Shown here piece after piece: positions 44,264 through 48,008 of a stretch of DNA of 48,008 nucleotides. The DNA comes from an uncultured Bacteroidota bacterium (lineage in GTDB: Bacteria > Bacteroidota > Bacteroidia > Bacteroidales > P3). A program made the translations under genes and the position numbers. Under the pieces are notes generated by a model. That model did no database searches and was not told the origin of the DNA. It worked only from the letters and a program-made list of their open reading frames with translations. Location: positions 1-48,008 of the forward strand of contig CACYKY010000025.1 of the NCBI GenBank assembly GCA_902775135.1. Reading direction: 5' to 3'. The number at the start of each line of letters is the position of its first letter. Position 1 is the stretch's first letter.

Positions 44264-45695
44264 ATACTGAGTCGCGTTCTTGGTCTTTGTATACGGGCAG
44301 TATCTTGATGTGCGTGCCTCGTTTCAGGTTGACGGGGCCTATGTACACCTGCGAGTTGCGCGAAGGGGTGCTGCCGTCGGTGGTGTAGAAGATGTAGGTC
44401 GACGGCACCTCGGTTTCGATGGCTATGTTGGTGGTGTGGTCGTCCACACGGGTGGCGCGGAAGAGGGGTGTGAAGGAGCCTTCGCAGTAGCTGTATCCAC
44501 GATTGTCGAGCCGTTGTTTCTGCAGCTCCACTTTCTTGCGGAAGCGGTTCCAGTTCTTGCTCTCGCGTGTCGACCACAGGGCTTCGCTCATAGCCAGCAG
44601 TCGCGGCAGCAGCATGTATTCGGCCGCCGAGGAGGAGCCTATATGGGAGGTCCACAGGTTGAGCTGTCCGCCGAGGATGTTCTGCTCCACATATTTGTTG
44701 GTGCCCTGCGGCGCGGGGTCGAAGAGGTAGGTGTGCGCAAGGGTGGTGAGGCCCTCGGTGGATTGGGGCTGATAGCGCGGGTCGGCTTGGTAGCGGTCGA
44801 AGCGGCAGTATTCGTCGGGACACACCACCACGCGGTCGCCGGCACGTGCTGCATGGTGGGCGGAAGCCAGCGGCTGGCGGGCCACCACCAGACGTCCCTC
44901 TTCAATGGGGGTGTGGGGGTAGGGCAGGGCGTCGCCCCAAAACACGATGGTGTCGTCAACATGCACCGTGATGAAGAGCGAGGCGGCATAGTCGCGGATG
45001 TCGGCAAGATCCTCCGGCGAGTAGAAATGGTCGCTCAGGTCGATGTCCACAACCGAGTCCGCCAAACTGTCAGGCAGGAAGGCGGCGCTGTCGGGGAGCT
45101 GCAGCAGGAAGTGGTTGAGCTTGTAGGTGGCCATGATGTCCAGGTACTTCTTGATGAACTTCACGCCGAAGCGCTGCCGGTCGGCCTCGAGGTGGGCTCC
45201 CCGCCAGGCAAAGCGCGGGTAGTCGAGGATGGTGCATTCCGGCAGCACGATGGTGCTGTAGCGATGCTCCTCGATGTCCGTCGGCACCATCTGCATGAAG
45301 GTCTGGTAGGCGTAGAAGAGTCCCGCTTCCGTATTGGCGGAGAGGCGGATGCCGTTCTGGCGCACCTCCAGCAGGTAGCCCTCGTCGCCAAGCTCCGGAT
45401 TGATGGTGTCGTTGATGATGAGCTCTATGTCGCTCTCCTCCGAGCGCGCCACCAGCGAAGGGCGCATGCGCACGTGGCGCAGCGAGTTCATGATGTATTT
45501 GGCTGTGGGCGAGTTCTGTCCAAGTCCTTGTGTGGCAATGGCTATGGTGCGCTCGAGGGTGTAGGTGCCCTCCTTCTTGAGCATGAATACGGGTTCCGGC
45601 ACGATGTCCAACTCCGTGACGGTCACCGTGCGGCCGCATCCCCACATGCCCGCCAGGCACACGAGTGCCACTATTCCTGTGAGTATCTTTTTCAT
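44244..45695 (-). CDS. GH20-like lipoprotein lacking the central catalytic segment
   Basis: 483 residues from the ATG at 45695, which gives a lipoprotein signal (KKILTGIVALVCLAGMWGC). A longer form is rejected because it loses the signal. Residues about 25-140 are the GH20b domain (LNIVPEP-like start, GYLLEVRQNGIRLSANTEAG), and 150-190 begin the TIM barrel (DYPRFAWRGAHLEADRQRFG, IMATYKLNHFLLQL). The expected DDQGWR loop and the catalytic Asp-Glu pair are missing; the barrel resumes at VVVCPDEYCRFDRYQADP and NLWTSHIGSSSAAEYMLLPR. A chitobiase C-terminal domain ends the protein. It probably binds but does not cut N-acetylhexosaminides. First gene of the run with hydE. Confidence 0.82.
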   Translation of the reverse strand: MKKILTGIVALVCLAGMWGCGRTVTVTELDIVPEPVFMLKKEGTYTLERTIAIATQGLGQNSPTAKYIMNSLRHVRMRPSLVARSEESDIELIINDTINPELGDEGYLLEVRQNGIRLSANTEAGLFYAYQTFMQMVPTDIEEHRYSTIVLPECTILDYPRFAWRGAHLEADRQRFGVKFIKKYLDIMATYKLNHFLLQLPDSAAFLPDSLADSVVDIDLSDHFYSPEDLADIRDYAASLFITVHVDDTIVFWGDALPYPHTPIEEGRLVVARQPLASAHHAARAGDRVVVCPDEYCRFDRYQADPRYQPQSTEGLTTLAHTYLFDPAPQGTNKYVEQNILGGQLNLWTSHIGSSSAAEYMLLPRLLAMSEALWSTRESKNWNRFRKKVELQKQRLDNRGYSYCEGSFTPLFRATRVDDHTTNIAIETEVPSTYIFYTTDGSTPSRNSQVYIGPVNLKRGTHIKILPVYKDQERDSVYEFIIK

Positions 45696-45772
45696 ATTCC
45701 TCTTTAACGGCGGAAGGCGTTTTTTATTATAGTTTCTGTACAATATTTTTCCCCATGCGGCGTTAAAGGGGC

Positions 45773-47257
45773 ATGTCATCATTAAAGAAACTCCTCTCCG
45801 ACTCGGTCATCTATGGCTTGAGCAGCATCGTCGGCAGGTTCCTCAACTACCTGCTCGTCCCCGTCTACACCTACCACATCTCCGCCGCCTCCGGCGGCTA
45901 CGGTGTGGTGACCAACGTCTACGCCTACACGGCCCTCCTGCTGGTCATCCTCACCTTCGGTATGGAAACCACCTTCTTCTACTACTCCAACCGCGAGGGC
46001 GAGGACCGCCGGCGGGTCTTCAGCACCGCCTTGGGCGCTGTGGGCACCGTGTGCCTGTTCTTCGTGGCGATGGTGATGCTCTTCATCTCCCCCATCTCGC
46101 AAGGCATGGGTTATCCCGACCATCCCGAATACATCCGCGCAATGGCCCTTGTGGTGGCCCTCGACGCTTTCCAAGCCATCCTCTTCGCCCGCCTGCGGCA
46201 GGAGGGACGCCCCTGGAAGTTCTTCGCCCTCAAGATGGCCTTCATCCTCCTGACGGTCCTGCTGACGCTCTTCGTCTTCCTCGTGGCGCCGCATTGGAGC
46301 CACCTCTCCTGGATGGGTTGGTACGACGAGGCCAACAACGTGAAGTACATCTTCTACATCAACCTCTTCTGCACGGCCGTCATCACCTTCGGCTTCTGGC
46401 GCGAATTAAAGGACTTTCAACTTTCAACTTTCAACTTTCAACTTTTGAAGCGCATGCTCCGCTATGCCTGGCCGCTCCTGCTCTTCGGCATCGTGGGCAT
46501 CTTCAACCAGGTGGCCGACAAGATCCTGCTGCCCAAACTCCTGCCCGGCGACGAGGGCAATGTGCAACTCGGCATCTACGGCGCCTGCGTCAAGATCGCC
46601 ATGCTGATGGCCATCATCACCCAGGCTTTCCGCTACGCCTACGAGCCTTTCGTCTTCGGCGGCCAGAAGGACAAGGACAGCAAGGAGACGCAGGCACAAG
46701 CCACCAAGTATTTCGTCATGTTCACCCTGCTGGCTTTCCTGGTGGTGGTGTGCTACATCGATCTCATCCAGTATTTTGTGGGAGCCGACTACCGCGAGGC
46801 GATGCCGGCGGTGCCCATCGTCATGATGGCCGAGATACTCATGGGCATCTACTTCAACCTCTCTTTCTGGTACAAGCTGACGGCCAAAACCTGGTGGGGC
46901 GCCGTGATGAGCGCCATAGGGTGTGCCGTATTGGTGGCCGTCAACATCATCTTCGTCCCCCGCATCGGCTATATGGCTTGCGCTTGGGGCGGTCTTGCGG
47001 GTTACGGCACCTGCGTGCTGCTGAGCTACTTCATCGGGCAGCACTACTACCGCGTGCCCTATCCCGTACCCACCATCCTCGGCTATTTCGCGCTGGCCCT
47101 AGCCCTCTATGCCGCCAGCGCCCTTGTCCACATCGACAGCCTTCCTCTCCGCCTGGCTTACAACACGTTGCTGCTGCTTGTCTACCTCGCGGCCATCCTT
47201 TGGAGCGAACGCGCCCTCGTCGGCAAAGCTGCCGCCAAACTGCTCCATCGCCGCTAG
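45773..47257 (+). CDS. Polysaccharide/oligosaccharide flippase (Wzx/MATE-like)
   Basis: 494 residues with about 12-14 membrane spans. The N-terminus MSSLKKLLSDSVIYGLSSIVGRFLN is the typical start of Bacteroidetes Wzx-like flippases, which move lipid-linked glycans to the outer face of the inner membrane. Residues 214-226 (DFQLSTFNFQLLK) are encoded by four CAACTTT heptamers, in a cytoplasmic loop, so the repeat invaded a permissive site. Divergent from the GH20-like gene (77 bp between the starts). The last 159 bp overlap antisense with the DUF6266 gene. Confidence 0.9.
   Translation: MSSLKKLLSDSVIYGLSSIVGRFLNYLLVPVYTYHISAASGGYGVVTNVYAYTALLLVILTFGMETTFFYYSNREGEDRRRVFSTALGAVGTVCLFFVAMVMLFISPISQGMGYPDHPEYIRAMALVVALDAFQAILFARLRQEGRPWKFFALKMAFILLTVLLTLFVFLVAPHWSHLSWMGWYDEANNVKYIFYINLFCTAVITFGFWRELKDFQLSTFNFQLLKRMLRYAWPLLLFGIVGIFNQVADKILLPKLLPGDEGNVQLGIYGACVKIAMLMAIITQAFRYAYEPFVFGGQKDKDSKETQAQATKYFVMFTLLAFLVVVCYIDLIQYFVGADYREAMPAVPIVMMAEILMGIYFNLSFWYKLTAKTWWGAVMSAIGCAVLVAVNIIFVPRIGYMACAWGGLAGYGTCVLLSYFIGQHYYRVPYPVPTILGYFALALALYAASALVHIDSLPLRLAYNTLLLLVYLAAILWSERALVGKAAAKLLHRR
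46414..46446. repeat. Heptamer repeat inside the flippase gene
   Basis: Four units of CAACTTT (seven-base period) lie within the coding frame. The period is not a multiple of three, so successive units are read in different frames. Confidence 0.9.
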
Positions 47258-47950
47258 ATTCCCATTCTCCCCGGAAACTCCGAAATCGCCGGAAATCCCG
47301 GAAACGCCGGCTTCTCCGGCCTCTCCGGCTCTCATGTATCCCGTCCCCGAGCAGCGCCCCTGCTCGTCCTGCGCGAAGGCATAGACATGCAGCGTAGTGC
47401 CCTGAAACTCATCGGGCAAGGCCACCGACGCCTTCTGCATGCGGCGGTAGACGGGATTGGAGAGATACCCCTCCTGCAGCTCCTCGCAGAAGATCCAGAA
47501 GAAGATGCTGTCGTGCGAGTCGCAGCTGCGACGCAGGGGGTTCTTCTCGAACTTGATATTCAGCACGTTGTCCTCATCGACCGACGCCTCCGTCATCGCC
47601 ACAGGTGCCACAGGGCCGTAGCTCACCTGCAGGGCGGCATAGTCGACCTTAAAGAAACCCTCCACCGAGCTGAAAGCGTGCTGGTTGCCTTTCACGAAGA
47701 GGTTCTGCGCAGTCATGTTCATCTCGTCGGCCGGGAGCTTGAGGCCCACGTTCACCGCCCATCGCATCTTTCCGGCGAGCTGCACTTCGGCCTTGAACAT
47801 CGCGCGATGCGCCTGCTGCGCCTCCGTGCGCGGGTTGCGGGCAAGGGCGTTGTGCGACCGCACGCACCACAGGCCCTTCCAGCGGTAACCCACCACCGTA
47901 CCGACTTTCCCGTTGAATCCCCCGAGGATTCCGTCTGTCTGTTTTGCCAT
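47099..47950 (-). CDS. DUF6266-family protein with a C-terminal extension
   Basis: 283 residues from the ATG at 47950 (MAKQTDGILGGFNGKVGTVV, the hallmark start of DUF6266 proteins; an upstream ATG adds 16 residues). Family members are about 200-215 residues. Here the frame passes the expected end (around GTGYM, near 47340), runs through a Gly/Ser-rich repeat (GEAGEAGVSGISGDFG) and continues antisense through 159 bp of the flippase gene to a stop at 47099. The tail is probably a read-on after loss of the native stop. DUF6266 is conserved in Bacteroidetes and of unknown function. Confidence 0.78.
   Translation of the reverse strand: MAKQTDGILGGFNGKVGTVVGYRWKGLWCVRSHNALARNPRTEAQQAHRAMFKAEVQLAGKMRWAVNVGLKLPADEMNMTAQNLFVKGNQHAFSSVEGFFKVDYAALQVSYGPVAPVAMTEASVDEDNVLNIKFEKNPLRRSCDSHDSIFFWIFCEELQEGYLSNPVYRRMQKASVALPDEFQGTTLHVYAFAQDEQGRCSGTGYMRAGEAGEAGVSGISGDFGVSGENGNLAAMEQFGGSFADEGAFAPKDGREVDKQQQRVVSQAERKAVDVDKGAGGIEG
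47258..47340. repeat. CCGGAAA/CCGGCNTCT tandem repeats between convergent genes
   Basis: CCGGAAAC, GCCGGAAATC and CCGGAAACG units are followed by CCGGCTTCT, CCGGCCTCT and CCGGCTCTC. The array lies where a stop codon and terminator would be expected and is translated as the Gly/Ser-rich tail of the DUF6266 protein. Confidence 0.75.
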
Positions 47951-48008
47951 ATCAAATTCGTTTTTGTTTGTTTCCGATTCAAAATCCGTTCCTCCCACCG
48001 AGGGATGC

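Noticed and set aside
45696..45782. N-terminal extension of the GH20-like protein
   Set aside because: It would hide the lipoprotein signal and overlap the start of the divergent flippase gene. The ATG at 45695 gives a proper lipobox.

Overview
The window looks like the chromosome of a member of the Bacteroidales. Four things support this: promoters of the Bacteroidetes form (TTTG, about 19-20 bp, then TAnnTTTG), tight ATGA gene overlaps, almost no Shine-Dalgarno sites, and family-typical genes (YfhO, DUF6266, SGFFG-type PurF paralogue, short UvrA, MauE-thioredoxin). Species cannot be named from what is visible. Most genes have GC-rich third positions. One AT-rich island lies inside a methyltransferase gene.

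Layout. 0.4-3.8 kb: aquaporin, the tRNA methylthiotransferase MtaB, a candidate small RNA and a secreted MORN-repeat protein. 3.9-9.3 kb: one tightly coupled operon with a membrane protein, an IspD-like cytidylyltransferase, PEP mutase fused to a second cytidylyltransferase-like domain, phosphonopyruvate decarboxylase, an iron alcohol dehydrogenase and LicD. This reads as synthesis of a phosphonate, probably 2-hydroxyethylphosphonate, its nucleotide activation and its transfer to a glycan. 9.3-14.8 kb, opposite strand: a PgpH-like HD phosphohydrolase, a YfhO-family membrane protein and a family 2 glycosyltransferase. 14.8-16.7 kb: a gene-poor stretch full of short tandem repeats.

16.5-28 kb is an accessory island. 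It starts with a truncated DUF1016 gene flanked by two copies of one promoter/leader sequence. Next comes a roughly 110-nt nested palindrome, then a six-gene run: PLD-SNF2 helicase, Eco57I/PglX-like DNA methyltransferase, DUF1016 nuclease, DprA-like SLOG protein, an unrecognised protein with an AT-hook, and an unrecognised 150-residue protein. It ends in scrambled RhuM remnants. This looks like a restriction/anti-phage module that I cannot match completely to BREX, DISARM or a classical R-M type; it is the best candidate here for something undescribed. Both DUF1016 genes carry a pair of near-perfect palindromes at the same place, with different sequences in each gene.

28-36.6 kb: a short UvrA, a secreted protein, FtsK, two tandem tiny cysteine-rich lipoproteins and a MauE-thioredoxin fusion. 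36.6-39.9 kb: a PurF paralogue with Ser instead of the catalytic Cys, and a secreted coiled-coil protein. 39.9-45.7 kb, minus strand: PepD, an unrecognised small protein, a PflX-like radical SAM enzyme, a third small cysteine-rich lipoprotein, HydE and a GH20-like lipoprotein that lacks the central catalytic segment. 45.8-48 kb: a flippase, and a DUF6266 protein whose gene runs antisense into the flippase gene.

Seven-base tandem repeats (units such as GGAAAGT, TTGAAAA, TAGTTAA, GTGAATA, TTTAAGG, CAACTTT) fill intergenic regions and also enter at least two reading frames. No rRNA, tRNA, CRISPR array or complete insertion sequence was seen.
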